From contig JAURZL010000007.1 in the NCBI GenBank assembly GCA_030653365.1, positions 62,001-126,000 on the forward strand: a stretch of 64,000 nucleotides of DNA, in the 5' to 3' direction. The translations under genes were made by a program, and so were the position numbers. This DNA is from Anaerolineaceae bacterium. Its GTDB lineage: Bacteria > Chloroflexota > Anaerolineae > Anaerolineales > Anaerolineaceae. Shown here piece by piece: positions 8,268-18,009 of this stretch (position 1 is the first letter of the stretch; each line of letters starts with the position of its first letter). Under the pieces are notes generated by a model. It was not told the DNA's origin. It searched no databases and saw only the letters and a program-made list of their open reading frames with translations.

Positions 8268-9365
8268 ATGAGTGATAAAAAAGTACGAGTAGCAATTATT
8301 GGTGTTGGAAACTGTGCTTCTTCATTGGTTCAAGGAGTTCATTTCTACAAAAAAGCAAAAGAAACAGATCGTGTTCCGGGTTTAATGCATGTTAATTTGG
8401 GTGGATATCAAATTAAAGATATAGAATTTTCAGCGGCTTTTGATATTGTCGACACGAAAGTCGGAAAAGATCTTTCAGAAGCTGTGTTTGCTTTTCCAAA
8501 TAACACTTTCAAATTTTCTGAAGTGCCGTTCATGAATGTCAAGGTGGAACGGGGAATGACTCATGATGGGTTAGGAAAATATTTAAAGGAAATAGTCAAA
8601 AAAGCTCCTGGACCTACCGCTGACATAGTAAAAATTCTTAAAGAAACCAAAACTGATGTGGTCGTAAGTTATTTACCTGTAGGGTCTGAAATGGCTACCA
8701 AATGGTATGTTGAACAGATTTTAGAAGCTGGTTGTGCTTTTATCAATGCCATTCCGGTATTCATCGCCAGTTCCGAATATTGGGCAGAACGTTTCAGACA
8801 ACGTGGATTACCAATCATTGGGGATGACATAAAAAGCCAGGTAGGGGCGACGATTTTGCATCGCGTTTTGACCAGTTTATTTGTGGATCGAGGTGTCAGA
8901 TTAGATCGAACGTACCAGCTCAATTTTGGCGGAAATACTGATTTTCTCAATATGCTGGAACGGGAAAGGCTAGAGTCCAAGAAAATTTCAAAAACTGGTG
9001 CTGTAACCAGTATGCTGCCTTACACGTTACCTGCAAACGATATTCATGTGGGTCCCAGTGATTATGTTCCCTGGTTGACAGACCGAAAATGGTGTTATAT
9101 AAAAATGGAAGGAACGACATTTGGAGATGTTCCGTTAGACCTTGAAGCCAAGTTAGAAGTTTGGGATTCTCCAAATTCAGCAGGCGTCATCATTGATGCG
9201 GTACGTTGTGCAAAATTGGCGTTAGACCGTGGAATGTCAGGTCCTTTGTATGCACCGTGCTCTTACTTTATGAAAACACCTCCAAAACAATTTCAGGACA
9301 ATATTGCCAGAGATATGACAGAAGCATATATTCGAGGAGAAGATACCGATAAGGCTGTGTCATAA
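8268..9365 (+). CDS. ino1: myo-Inositol-1-phosphate synthase (inositol-3-phosphate synthase)
   Basis: NAD-dependent conversion of glucose-6-phosphate to inositol-1-phosphate, the first committed step to inositol lipids and inositol-based solutes. It has 365 residues, the short prokaryotic form rather than the ~530-residue eukaryotic form. The Rossmann start is [14 protein letters not shown]. Family motifs include the [14 protein letters not shown] region, [13 protein letters not shown], the [11 protein letters not shown] motif, and LNFGGNTDF near the active site. The ribosome-binding site AAAGGAG is clear. The next gene, a deacetylase-like lipoprotein, begins 13 bases after the stop, so the four following envelope genes may share its transcript. 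This suggests use of inositol in the envelope, as an inference. Confidence 0.95.
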   Translation: MSDKKVRVAIIGVGNCASSLVQGVHFYKKAKETDRVPGLMHVNLGGYQIKDIEFSAAFDIVDTKVGKDLSEAVFAFPNNTFKFSEVPFMNVKVERGMTHDGLGKYLKEIVKKAPGPTADIVKILKETKTDVVVSYLPVGSEMATKWYVEQILEAGCAFINAIPVFIASSEYWAERFRQRGLPIIGDDIKSQVGATILHRVLTSLFVDRGVRLDRTYQLNFGGNTDFLNMLERERLESKKISKTGAVTSMLPYTLPANDIHVGPSDYVPWLTDRKWCYIKMEGTTFGDVPLDLEAKLEVWDSPNSAGVIIDAVRCAKLALDRGMSGPLYAPCSYFMKTPPKQFQDNIARDMTEAYIRGEDTDKAVS

Positions 9366-9378
9366 TTCATTTACAAAT

Positions 9379-10569
9379 ATGAAAAACCGGGTTGCATTAG
9401 GAAAAGCTCTTTTTCCATTAATGATATTGATTATTATTGGGTTCTCAAGCTGTACATCGTTACGCGGTCCATTGACACCTATTGAAATTTATCCTACCAT
9501 CCCCATTGGTTCTCCAACAATACAAAATTCTCCAATTGTTGCTGAAATATCCAAGCATACAATTACACCTGCTTCAACACCAACTTTGGTACCCAGTAAA
9601 ACGCCAATTCCGACAACTAAACCAATTCAGTTGGATTATTTTTCGTACGACTTTAAACCAAATGAAGTTTCTCCGGTAGCATATCTGGATACCTGCCAGT
9701 ATCTTAGTAATCGCTGGGGAGAGGATAAAAGTGAACCTGGCACAATAGTTGTACCTGTCATGTATCATTCTGTGCGAAAAAGTGGAAGACCACTGCTAGA
9801 TGAAATGCAAGTCAGTCAGGAATACTTTGAATATACAATGGACTATGCAAAAAAAATGGGATTTGAAACCATAACTACCGAAGAACTTGTTGGATTCTTA
9901 TACAATAATGATCCAATTCCTACGCTATCCATGATTTTGATCATAGATGATCGTCGCTTGGGTGTTGTTGATGAACATTTTTTGAAATATCTAAATGAAA
10001 ATGACTGGACAGTTACACTTGCTTATATAACAGGGGTAGCTACTGCAAATGAATGGCGTGAATTTTCAAGACTCAATATTGATCATCGATTGGATCTCCA
10101 GGCTCATGGATTTTTCCATAATGGTGAAACGTATATAACAGAAACAACAGCTTTGGAAGTTATCGAACAAGAACTATATGGACCGATACCAATTATTGAA
10201 GAACAATCGGGTAGAAAACCTCAAGCTTTTATCTGGCCTGGAGGAAATTTCACCACAGGATCAATTCAAATAGCACGGGAAGCTGGTTATGAGATTGGTT
10301 TTACTGCATACTCCCGCGGACCTTTGATGTATAACTGGATCCCTCTGGGTGCGATAGAAGCGAAAACACAAGATCCATTGATGGTTTTACCCAGATTTTG
10401 GAGCAGTACAGCCGCTTTGTATTTGGAACGAGCTTATGAAATCTCCTTAAAAGCTCAAGAATTTGCTAGTCAAAATCAATCTAGTGAATACATTTGGTAT
10501 CAAAATTATTGCAATGGTTTTCCTATTCTCAAAGAGTTTAATTATGTTGGGATGGATCATGATGAATGA
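9379..10569 (+). CDS. Polysaccharide deacetylase (NodB/CE4)-like lipoprotein
   Basis: A 396-residue exported protein with a lipoprotein signal ending in GFSSC (Cys near residue 26) and a Thr/Pro-rich linker to about residue 90. The NodB-type domain then begins with VVPVMYHSV. The usual TFDDG motif is changed to IIDDRRLG, keeping both aspartates. The metal histidines are likely in AHGFFHN, and WPGGNF takes the place of the RxPY motif. The family removes acetyl groups from peptidoglycan or other glycans; the changed first motif leaves activity uncertain. It lies between inositol-phosphate synthase and three cell-wall-binding lipoproteins, which supports an envelope role. The ribosome-binding site is weak, possibly because of translational coupling. 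Confidence 0.8.
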   Translation: MKNRVALGKALFPLMILIIIGFSSCTSLRGPLTPIEIYPTIPIGSPTIQNSPIVAEISKHTITPASTPTLVPSKTPIPTTKPIQLDYFSYDFKPNEVSPVAYLDTCQYLSNRWGEDKSEPGTIVVPVMYHSVRKSGRPLLDEMQVSQEYFEYTMDYAKKMGFETITTEELVGFLYNNDPIPTLSMILIIDDRRLGVVDEHFLKYLNENDWTVTLAYITGVATANEWREFSRLNIDHRLDLQAHGFFHNGETYITETTALEVIEQELYGPIPIIEEQSGRKPQAFIWPGGNFTTGSIQIAREAGYEIGFTAYSRGPLMYNWIPLGAIEAKTQDPLMVLPRFWSSTAALYLERAYEISLKAQEFASQNQSSEYIWYQNYCNGFPILKEFNYVGMDHDE

Positions 10570-10635
10570 TCGGTTACTTCTACAAGGACTAAATATTTCT
10601 CTTTGTTTCTACTTCATTTTCGAGGTGAAATTTAG

Positions 10636-12153
10636 ATGAAATTGGCAAAAGTTACCGGAGGATTAAGTATATTGCTTTTATTTGTGTTAAGCAGTTGCAT
10701 TAAACCTGCTCCCGAAAAGGAACCCTGGGTTCTAAATATTAACACACCTGTGATATCAAAAACAGCTGAAGTTACAGAAACACAAAAACCTCAAAGAACT
10801 CCCTTTTTGACCGCTACTCGTGAACCAGGAAAACCGATGCAAACACCAACCCCTGATGTTCCAAGAGTGATGCCAACATTGCGATCAGATACAGAAGCTT
10901 ATTCTGTTCAAATGAATGATTCGTTAAATTTAATTGCCAGACGTTATGGGGTGGACATGAATGCCATTATTTCCGAAAACCAGATTACCAACCCCAATTT
11001 ATTGGAAATTGGTCAAGTATTGATAATCCCTCCACCTGATCCAGAAGCCAAAGGGCCTGATTTTAAGATAATCCCTGATTCTGAGCTAGTTTTTGGCCCA
11101 ACCAGTATTGGGTTTGATCCTTATCATCTGATTTATGCATTTGATAGTTATCTATCATCTTTGGATCACTCTGATGAAGTTGTTTTACAGGTTGCGAAAG
11201 ATTATTCGATTAATCCTAAAATTTTATTATCTATCCTGGAATATTCAACTGGTTGGGTAACAGGTCCCAATAAAGATCTGGTTATTGAAGTTGGAAAAAA
11301 TCCTGAAACAGAGGCATGGAACACAGGTTTATTTGAAATCTTATCGAGAATGGCTAATTCATTGAATTGGGGATACTATTCATGGCGGGCAAACCATCTC
11401 GGTTATTATGTTTTGAGAGATGGGAGTTATTTTCCTGCGAGTGAAACAATCAATGCAGGTACTGCAGCAGTCCAATATTGGGCTGGAACTCATTATGGAA
11501 AAGAAAACTGGAAAGTTGCTGTATCAGAAAAAGGAATTTTTAATACATACTCAAATTTTTTTGGTTATCCTTTTGATTTTTCTTATGAACCTTTAGTTCC
11601 TGATAATTTAATACAACCTGATTTTGTGTTGCCTTTTCAACGCGGCGTAGCCTGGTCATTTACAGGGGGACCACACCCTGGTTGGGGTGATGGTTCAGCC
11701 TGGTCTGCTTTGGACTTTGCTCCCCCAGGCAGCCCAATGGGTTGTTCTGTCAGTGGCGATTGGGTTACAGCGGTGGCCGATGGATTGATTGTCCGATCGG
11801 AACACGGCGCTGTTATTCAGGATTTGGATGGTGACGGATATGAACAAACTGGCTGGGTCGTTCTTTATATGCACATTGATTATTGGGAACGGGTTGCTGA
11901 AGGTACCTTTGTAAATGCTGGAGAAATGATCGGACATCCTTCCTGTGAAGGTGGGGTTACCACAGGAACCCATTTACACATTGCAAGAAGATACAATGGA
12001 GAATGGATTGAAACCGAAGGACAGATACCTTTTGTGATGAGTGGTTTTCAACCGCAAAGTAGTGGAATCGCATATAATGGATTTTTAGTAGGGAATGGAG
12101 TTTATATTGAAGCCTGGGAGTATTTTCGCCCGGAAAGCCTGGTTCTACATTAA
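10636..12153 (+). CDS. LysM / M23-type peptidase lipoprotein, paralogue 1 of 3
   Basis: A 505-residue lipoprotein with lipobox LSSC (Cys near 21) and a Thr/Pro-rich linker. One LysM domain lies at about 93-137 (SVQMNDSLNLIARRYGV). A middle region at ~185-300 contains SINPKILLSILEY, which resembles lytic-transglycosylase helices. The C-terminal M23-like domain (~335-475) has candidate zinc ligands in GGPHPGW, SALDFAPP, LYMHI and THLHIA. Between these, DLDGDGYEQTGW forms a possible calcium-binding DxDxDG loop. This suggests a wall-bound hydrolase cutting peptide and perhaps glycan. GAGGTG before the ATG is the ribosome-binding site. Two close paralogues follow directly. Confidence 0.85.
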   Translation: MKLAKVTGGLSILLLFVLSSCIKPAPEKEPWVLNINTPVISKTAEVTETQKPQRTPFLTATREPGKPMQTPTPDVPRVMPTLRSDTEAYSVQMNDSLNLIARRYGVDMNAIISENQITNPNLLEIGQVLIIPPPDPEAKGPDFKIIPDSELVFGPTSIGFDPYHLIYAFDSYLSSLDHSDEVVLQVAKDYSINPKILLSILEYSTGWVTGPNKDLVIEVGKNPETEAWNTGLFEILSRMANSLNWGYYSWRANHLGYYVLRDGSYFPASETINAGTAAVQYWAGTHYGKENWKVAVSEKGIFNTYSNFFGYPFDFSYEPLVPDNLIQPDFVLPFQRGVAWSFTGGPHPGWGDGSAWSALDFAPPGSPMGCSVSGDWVTAVADGLIVRSEHGAVIQDLDGDGYEQTGWVVLYMHIDYWERVAEGTFVNAGEMIGHPSCEGGVTTGTHLHIARRYNGEWIETEGQIPFVMSGFQPQSSGIAYNGFLVGNGVYIEAWEYFRPESLVLH

Positions 12154-13759
12154 ACAACGGTTGTTGTTATTGATCTGGGTTTTATTAATCATCTCACTTA
12201 CATCTTGTAATTTAGGAAGTTATTATGTCAGTGCTCTGGATCTTACAGCAACAGCTGTATTTGCAACGGCGTTGGATGAGGCAACAACCAACTTCAATGC
12301 TACCCAGTCTCCTCCTCCTATTGCAGAACCTGTTCCAAATCCGATAGAACCTACCCAAATCGTACCTACTCCAGATATAGAATTACCAACACCAACAGAA
12401 ATCAGCGTTCCGATATTGGAGGTTGTTCCACTACCAACAGCGACAAGGGATAATGAAACAAGACCTCCGATCCTCTACTATACCCAGAGCGGTGATACGC
12501 TTCCGGTAATCGCTGCCCGGTTTGGTGTTTCTGTTGATGAAATTAAGGCACAAATCGAACTTACTCCTCGAGGATTAATTTCGCCACAGACCTTACTTGT
12601 GATACCGGATTATTATGGATTTGATATCGCCGGGGATCCTGTCATTCCTGATAGCGAGCTCATCTACTCTCCTTCAGCACTCGATTTCGATGTTGAAGCT
12701 TTTATTATGCAATCTGGTGGGTATTTAAGCTCGTATCGAGAATATATTGGAGATCGATGGATGAGTGGCGCAGAAATCATTAAAAAAGTCGCCACAGAAG
12801 AGTCAATCAATCCTCGGGTCTTAATTGGATTATTGGAATTTCAAAGTGGCTGGGTTTTTGGTCAACCACAAAATTTAATTCAAAAAGATTACCCGATGGG
12901 TTTTCCGATTCTTGATCGGAAAGGACTACACAAACAAATTGCTTTTAGTGTGAAGATTCTAGCCAATGGTTATTATGGTTGGCGTGAAGGACGTATCACT
13001 GAAATCATTTTTTATAATGGTTTCCAACAACGAATTCATCCGAAAACCAATGCAGGATCTGCAGCTATAGAACATTTTTTTGCAAATTTTTATGACCCTG
13101 ACCGATGGTTATCTGTCCTTTATGGAGAAGAGAGCTTTCCGGTTTTATATGAGAGAATGTTTGGCTCACCCTGGGTGAGAGCTCAATCAGTTGAACCATT
13201 GTATACCATGGGTCTAACACAACCGAATATGGAACTACCATTTTTACCAGGAAAGATTTGGGCTCATACTGGTGGTCCTCATTATGCCTGGGGATCAAGT
13301 GGTGCCTGGGCTGCCTTAGATTTTGCACCTGCATCAGATCAATCGGGCTGTGTGACCAGTTATGAATGGGTGGTAGCCTCCGCTCCTGGATTGGTTGTCC
13401 GGACTGGTCCAGGTCTGGTAGTTTTAGATCTGGATGGGGATGGCTATGAACAAACCGGATGGGTAATTCTCTATCTACATATCGCTTCAAATGGTAAAGT
13501 GGCGAACGGAACCTATCTCGATCAGGATGGTTTGATTGGACATCCATCTTGTGAAGGAGGCAGTGCGACTGGAACCCATGTCCATATGGTTCGAAAATAT
13601 AATGGAGAATGGATAGCCGCTGATGGACCATTGGCATTCAATTTGAGTGGTTGGGTTTCATATAAAGGGGATAAACCCTACGAAGGAAAGTTGGTGCGAA
13701 AAGATGCAGTAGCAGTGGCTCGAACTTATGGATCTTCAGAAACAATTGTAACCAGATAA
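12095..13759 (+). CDS. LysM / M23-type peptidase lipoprotein, paralogue 2 of 3
   Basis: Second copy of the tandem family, 554 residues if started at the ATG at 12095. That start overlaps the preceding gene by 59 bases in another frame. No other ATG precedes the signal segment ending in SLTSC (Cys near 38), so the choice stands but is not certain; TTG at 12161 is the alternative. Order: signal peptide, long Thr/Pro-rich linker, LysM (~125-170, YTQSGDTLPVIAARFGV), middle region with NPRVLIGLLEFQSGW, then the M23-like domain with GGPHYAW, AALDFAP, LYLHI and THVHMV. The DLDGDG loop is kept. The overlap suggests coupled translation with paralogue 1. Confidence 0.83.
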   Translation: MEFILKPGSIFARKAWFYIKQRLLLLIWVLLIISLTSCNLGSYYVSALDLTATAVFATALDEATTNFNATQSPPPIAEPVPNPIEPTQIVPTPDIELPTPTEISVPILEVVPLPTATRDNETRPPILYYTQSGDTLPVIAARFGVSVDEIKAQIELTPRGLISPQTLLVIPDYYGFDIAGDPVIPDSELIYSPSALDFDVEAFIMQSGGYLSSYREYIGDRWMSGAEIIKKVATEESINPRVLIGLLEFQSGWVFGQPQNLIQKDYPMGFPILDRKGLHKQIAFSVKILANGYYGWREGRITEIIFYNGFQQRIHPKTNAGSAAIEHFFANFYDPDRWLSVLYGEESFPVLYERMFGSPWVRAQSVEPLYTMGLTQPNMELPFLPGKIWAHTGGPHYAWGSSGAWAALDFAPASDQSGCVTSYEWVVASAPGLVVRTGPGLVVLDLDGDGYEQTGWVILYLHIASNGKVANGTYLDQDGLIGHPSCEGGSATGTHVHMVRKYNGEWIAADGPLAFNLSGWVSYKGDKPYEGKLVRKDAVAVARTYGSSETIVTR

Positions 13760-13837
13760 TGGTTTAACCTTCCATAATCCATATAAATGGATCAATAATT
13801 TCTTTCTTAGAATTACGCATTATAATTTCCTCTTGAC

Positions 13838-15343
13838 GTGAAAAATAAAAATAAAAATATCATTAAGTACAATCCGCTACTTGTCCTGATTTTGACACTG
13901 AGTGTTTTGATATCCGCATGTGTTCCAGAAGCAAATCAACCATTACCATTGTTTTCTGAGAATGACATTGACACTGAACAAAGTGAATTGTTGCTGCAAG
14001 TTACCCCCAATCCTACTCGGCCGTCATATCCTCCTGGCACTTTAGTGGAATACATTGCGCAAAGCGGTGACTCTTTGCCGGCCATTGCTGCCCATTTCAA
14101 TAGCACAGTGGAAGAAATTAGGGAAGCGAACCCAATCATTCCGATTGATGCTACTACAATGCCACCTGGTTTCCCGATGCAAATCCCCATCTATTATGAA
14201 GCGATTTGGAGCAGTTCTTTTCAGATTATTCCTGATGTTTCTTTTGTTCATGGCCCAAAAGATGTTGGATTTGATGTTGTTGCTTTTGTAAACCAACAAC
14301 CAGGCTGGCTTAAGAATTCAAGAGATGCCATTGGATTATTAATACGGCCAGGTGGAGAGGTTATTCAATATATAAGTGATCATTTCAGTATCAGTCCAAA
14401 GCTTCTCTTAGCAATTTTGGAATATCAAACCGGTGCTTTGACAAATCCTGACCCCCCCGAAGCGTTATCTGATTATCTCTTGGGATACAGAAATAAATCG
14501 TATCTGGGTTTTTCTCAACAATTGGTATGGGCTGCGAACCGCCTTAATAACGGTTATTATGGTTGGCGTGAAGGTAGTTTAAAGACATATTCGCATCAGG
14601 ATGGTCGTCTTGAGCGTCCTGATCCCTGGCAGAATTCTGCCACCGCTGCAATCCAATATTACTTCTCTCAAGTAATTGACCGGGACCAATACACACATGC
14701 AATCAGTTCAGCAGGTTTGTTAGAAACATATACAACTTTATTTGGAGATCCATGGGAAGGAGATTTGACATTAATTCCTGGCAGTCTCCGTCAACCGGAA
14801 TTTATTCTACCTTTTAATCCAGGACAAACCTGGGCATATACCGGTGGTCCGCACACTGGATGGGGACAGGGTGCTCCGTTTGCTGCAATAGATTTTGCTC
14901 CTGGCAGCATAGTTGGAGGTTGTTCTTTTTCCGAAGATCCAGCTTTGGCAATTGCAGATGGGGTAATCGTTCGTACCGGAACAGCTATTGCAGTTTTAGA
15001 TTTGGATGGGGACGGTGATGAACGAACCGGGTGGGTTGTTTTTTATCTACATTTACGCAATACAGATTTACCTCCAGTTGGAAAACAGTTGAAACGGGGA
15101 GATATTATTGGTTATCCATCTTGTGATGGCGGAAGATCAACAGGGACTCATATTCATATCGCCCGAAAATATAATGGGGAATGGATATTGGCGGGTGGTG
15201 CAATACCATTTGAATTGGAAGGCTGGAAAGTAAGAAATGGTTCAGGTGATTATCTCGGATTTTTGGAAAAGGATGGCCGCATATTGCGCGCCTGTGTTTG
15301 TTCTGATAAAGACAGTCAAATTACAGCGCAATGGATCGAATAA
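13838..15343 (+). CDS. LysM / M23-type peptidase lipoprotein, paralogue 3 of 3
   Basis: Third copy, 501 residues, starting with GTG after a 78-base gap. The lipobox ISAC is near residue 28. A single LysM (~65-110, AQSGDSLPAIAAHF) follows a short linker, then the middle region with SPKLLLAILEYQTGA. The C-terminal M23-like domain has GGPHTGW, AAIDFAPG, FYLHL and THIHIA. The acidic loop reads DLDGDGDERTGW. It is the most diverged of the three in its linker and signal. The putative metal ligands are kept in all three copies, which argues that each is active rather than a decaying duplicate. No clear terminator follows. Confidence 0.83.
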   Translation: MKNKNKNIIKYNPLLVLILTLSVLISACVPEANQPLPLFSENDIDTEQSELLLQVTPNPTRPSYPPGTLVEYIAQSGDSLPAIAAHFNSTVEEIREANPIIPIDATTMPPGFPMQIPIYYEAIWSSSFQIIPDVSFVHGPKDVGFDVVAFVNQQPGWLKNSRDAIGLLIRPGGEVIQYISDHFSISPKLLLAILEYQTGALTNPDPPEALSDYLLGYRNKSYLGFSQQLVWAANRLNNGYYGWREGSLKTYSHQDGRLERPDPWQNSATAAIQYYFSQVIDRDQYTHAISSAGLLETYTTLFGDPWEGDLTLIPGSLRQPEFILPFNPGQTWAYTGGPHTGWGQGAPFAAIDFAPGSIVGGCSFSEDPALAIADGVIVRTGTAIAVLDLDGDGDERTGWVVFYLHLRNTDLPPVGKQLKRGDIIGYPSCDGGRSTGTHIHIARKYNGEWILAGGAIPFELEGWKVRNGSGDYLGFLEKDGRILRACVCSDKDSQITAQWIE

Positions 15344-15479
15344 TTGGTTTACAAAAATCTATTAAGAAAACTATTAAGAATTGAGACTTATTAACTTTTA
15401 TCTGGTAATAATTTTCAATGAATTAATGCATCCTGTTATATAATCCAGCTTTGTAATATGAACTCAGCAGGATATTAAA

Positions 15480-16802
15480 ATGAAATTTTCAAAACCAACT
15501 GGCATGAAAGCCTTCACAATTGTATGGTTTGGACAACTGATTTCACTGACGGGATCTGGTATGTCATTTTTCGCATTAACAATCTGGGCCTGGGAGAAAA
15601 CAGGGCAGGTTACAGCATTAGCTCTGGTAGGTTTTTTTGGTCTTGCCCCTCAAGTAATTTTCAGCCCAATCGCTGGTGCATTGGTTGACCGATGGAATAG
15701 AAAGACATCTATGATCATTAGTGACCTTGGAACTGCATTTGGGATGTTGGTTGTCTTAATCCTTTTCAGTTTCGAAGCTCTTGAAATTTGGCATTTGTAC
15801 ATTATTGCCATGATCTCAGGCATATTTCAGACGTTTCAATGGCCAGCATATTCCTCAGCGATTTCTGTCATGATCCCAAAAAATCAATTCACCCGATCGA
15901 GCGCCATGATATCGCTTGCAGAATGGGGATCAGGGATTTGGGCTCCTGTATTGGCTGCAGCTTTGCTTGGTCGATTGAAATTATCCGGTATCATCATTAT
16001 TGATTTAATAACAATGTCTCTTGCAATTTTTGCTTTATTAATTATTAAAATTCCGAATCCAAAGAGATCCATAGAAGGAGAACAGAGTCAAGGCTCAATC
16101 TGGCAAGAATCCTTGTTTGGATTTAAATATATATTAGCAAGGCCAAGCTTATTGGGACTTCAAATGGTATTCTTCTTTGGAAATTTCTTTGCTGCAATTA
16201 TTTTTACATTGAACAATCCCATGATTCTGGCAAGGACAGGAAACAATGCAACAATTTTGGGTAGCGTTCAATCGATATCAGCCATAGGTGGCGTCATTGG
16301 AAGTTTGATCATTACTGCCTGGGGTGGTTTTAAAGTCAAACGAGTTCGTGGTGTTCTCTTCGGTTGGATTTTTAGTGGTTTATTTTTAGTCTTTGTTGGC
16401 ATTGGGCAAGGATTGGTATGGTGGGGAATATTCTTTTTCCTTTCATCCTTGGTTATTCCTTTGGTTAATAGTTCAAATCAAGCGATCTGGCAATCAAAGG
16501 TGCCACCTGATTTGCAAGGAAGGGTTTTTTCAGTGCGCCGTCTTATCGCTCAAATTGTAAATCCGCTGGGATTGTTAATCGCAGGGCCTTTAGCGGATAA
16601 TGTTTTTGAACCAGCTTTTTTGACACCGAAGAATGAGATAACTGTATTTCTTAGTCATTGGTTCAAACCAGGTCCTGGGGGTGGTATGGGATTATTACTG
16701 TCAATGGCTGCATTGATGATTGTAGTTGTTGGTATTTATGGATTTTTCTCATCAAAAGTTCGCAACGTAGAGACAATTATTCCGGATTTTGATTCTGAAT
16801 AA
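15480..16802 (+). CDS. MFS transporter (MFS_3-type)
   Basis: A 440-residue membrane protein with 10-12 hydrophobic segments. The opening FTIVWFGQLISLTGSGM and the cytoplasmic loop ALVDRWNRKTSMIISD place it in the MFS group related to macrolide or siderophore exporters (MFS_3). The substrate cannot be read from the sequence. The ATG at 15480 has AGCAGGAT upstream, and TATAAT at 15439-15444 may be its -10 box. It is a single gene converging on the OsmC operon, with a shared hairpin between the stop codons. Confidence 0.85.
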   Translation: MKFSKPTGMKAFTIVWFGQLISLTGSGMSFFALTIWAWEKTGQVTALALVGFFGLAPQVIFSPIAGALVDRWNRKTSMIISDLGTAFGMLVVLILFSFEALEIWHLYIIAMISGIFQTFQWPAYSSAISVMIPKNQFTRSSAMISLAEWGSGIWAPVLAAALLGRLKLSGIIIIDLITMSLAIFALLIIKIPNPKRSIEGEQSQGSIWQESLFGFKYILARPSLLGLQMVFFFGNFFAAIIFTLNNPMILARTGNNATILGSVQSISAIGGVIGSLIITAWGGFKVKRVRGVLFGWIFSGLFLVFVGIGQGLVWWGIFFFLSSLVIPLVNSSNQAIWQSKVPPDLQGRVFSVRRLIAQIVNPLGLLIAGPLADNVFEPAFLTPKNEITVFLSHWFKPGPGGGMGLLLSMAALMIVVVGIYGFFSSKVRNVETIIPDFDSE

Positions 16803-16831
16803 AAAAAGCATGCACATGTAAATGCATGCTT
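16801..16831 (-). terminator. Intrinsic terminator of the OsmC operon
   Basis: AAGCATGCA (16806-16814) pairs with TGCATGCTT (16823-16831). Read on the minus strand the stem is followed by a run of seven T. It sits after the OsmC gene and may also slow the convergent MFS transcript. Confidence 0.8.
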
Positions 16832-16853
16832 GGCTTATAGAAAATTAGATTAA

Positions 16854-17270
16854 CTAAACTTCCAGAATCGTGATTTTGTTTTCTATTTTGGCAGTTTTAT
16901 TCAAAATTGCCTGACCAGGACAGTATGTAGTTTCGGATAAGTTTACAGCTTTTTCTACTAATTTTGGATCCAGGTTCTTCCCGGAAATCACATACTCAAT
17001 CATAATATCCGAGAAAATTTTCGGATGAGTTTCAACACGATTGGCATGAATTTTCACTTCAAAATTTGTAACATCTTGTTTCATTTTTGCTAAAATTGAT
17101 ATTACATCCATACCTGTGCAACCAGCCAAACCAATCAAAAACATTTCCATTGGTACAAAACCATCTTCATCACCACCGACAGCTTTTTTCCCTCCCAACG
17201 GTAATGTGTAACCAGAATCAGCTGTCCCAGTAAAGGTTAATCCTTTATGCCATGTTACTTTTGCTTGCAT
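16854..17270 (-). CDS. OsmC/Ohr family protein
   Basis: A 138-residue member of the OsmC fold, small thiol-dependent peroxidases that reduce organic hydroperoxides or act in related redox roles. The two reactive cysteines are visible in LAGCTGMDVIS and TTYCPGQAIL at the usual spacing. It follows a glutaredoxin-like disulfide oxidoreductase by 12 bases, which could supply its reducing power. It is the last gene of a three-gene minus-strand redox unit and ends at a strong terminator. Subfamily (OsmC, Ohr or YhfA-like) cannot be decided with confidence. Confidence 0.9.
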   Translation of the reverse strand: MQAKVTWHKGLTFTGTADSGYTLPLGGKKAVGGDEDGFVPMEMFLIGLAGCTGMDVISILAKMKQDVTNFEVKIHANRVETHPKIFSDIMIEYVISGKNLDPKLVEKAVNLSETTYCPGQAILNKTAKIENKITILEV

Positions 17271-17282
17271 TTTATGATCCTT

Positions 17283-17966
17283 TCATCTCTTAATTTCTAG
17301 AGTCAACGCTTTTTCGATTTCATTGATTAATATGGACTCTGGAACTGCACCAACTACTTCTCCAGAACCACTATTAATTATAGTATGGGGAACGCCAGAT
17401 ACATTGAATTGATTGGATAACTCTGCAAATTCCATTGCTTCAACCATTTCTCCCGTGACAAATTCGCTTTCCATCGCCATCTGGTGTGCGAGAATAACAG
17501 CTTGTGGGCAATAAGGACAGGTAGGGGTCACAAATACCTGTAAATTAACCGTTTCAGTAATTTTTGATAATTGATCTTTGACAGAAGCAGACAAACCTGA
17601 TTCCTGTTTCGAAACCATTACCAGATCATTTATGAGGGTTGTAAATTCGTGTCCAGCAGGGATACCCGATAATCTGATACCATAATCGATGATTTTTTCG
17701 TTTTTCATTCCAGCGATAACAGTCATAGGGACTTTATCGATGGCGTATTTATCGACCATTTCCTGATCGTTTTCGTAATCGAATTCTTCAATTGAAATCA
17801 ATTCACTCAAATCAACGATCTCGTTCAATAAGCTAGATGTTTCATTACAATATTCACAATTCTGTAAGTTGCTACCAAAGAATATTACCTTTACAGGGTT
17901 TTTAAGTTCACCAAAAAACTCTTTTACCTGTCCTTTAATCTTTTCATCCAATAATTCGCTTGTCAT
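17283..17966 (-). CDS. Glutaredoxin-like protein disulfide oxidoreductase (PDO, two thioredoxin folds)
   Basis: A 227-residue protein made of two thioredoxin-fold units, as in archaeal and thermophile PDO proteins. The N-terminal unit has a CEYC motif (LQNCEYCNE) and the C-terminal unit the typical CPYC motif (TPTCPYCPQ). The cis-proline loops are KVPMTV and GVPHTI. The start at 17966 is preferred to the longer frame because GGAGGAAAA directly precedes this ATG on the minus strand; the result matches the normal PDO length. It may pass electrons from a thioredoxin reductase to the OsmC-type peroxidase encoded 12 bases downstream. Confidence 0.9.
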   Translation of the reverse strand: MTSELLDEKIKGQVKEFFGELKNPVKVIFFGSNLQNCEYCNETSSLLNEIVDLSELISIEEFDYENDQEMVDKYAIDKVPMTVIAGMKNEKIIDYGIRLSGIPAGHEFTTLINDLVMVSKQESGLSASVKDQLSKITETVNLQVFVTPTCPYCPQAVILAHQMAMESEFVTGEMVEAMEFAELSNQFNVSGVPHTIINSGSGEVVGAVPESILINEIEKALTLEIKR

Positions 17967-18009
17967 TTTTCCTCCATTTATCCATCCCAACGAGATGGTT
18001 TCATATTTA

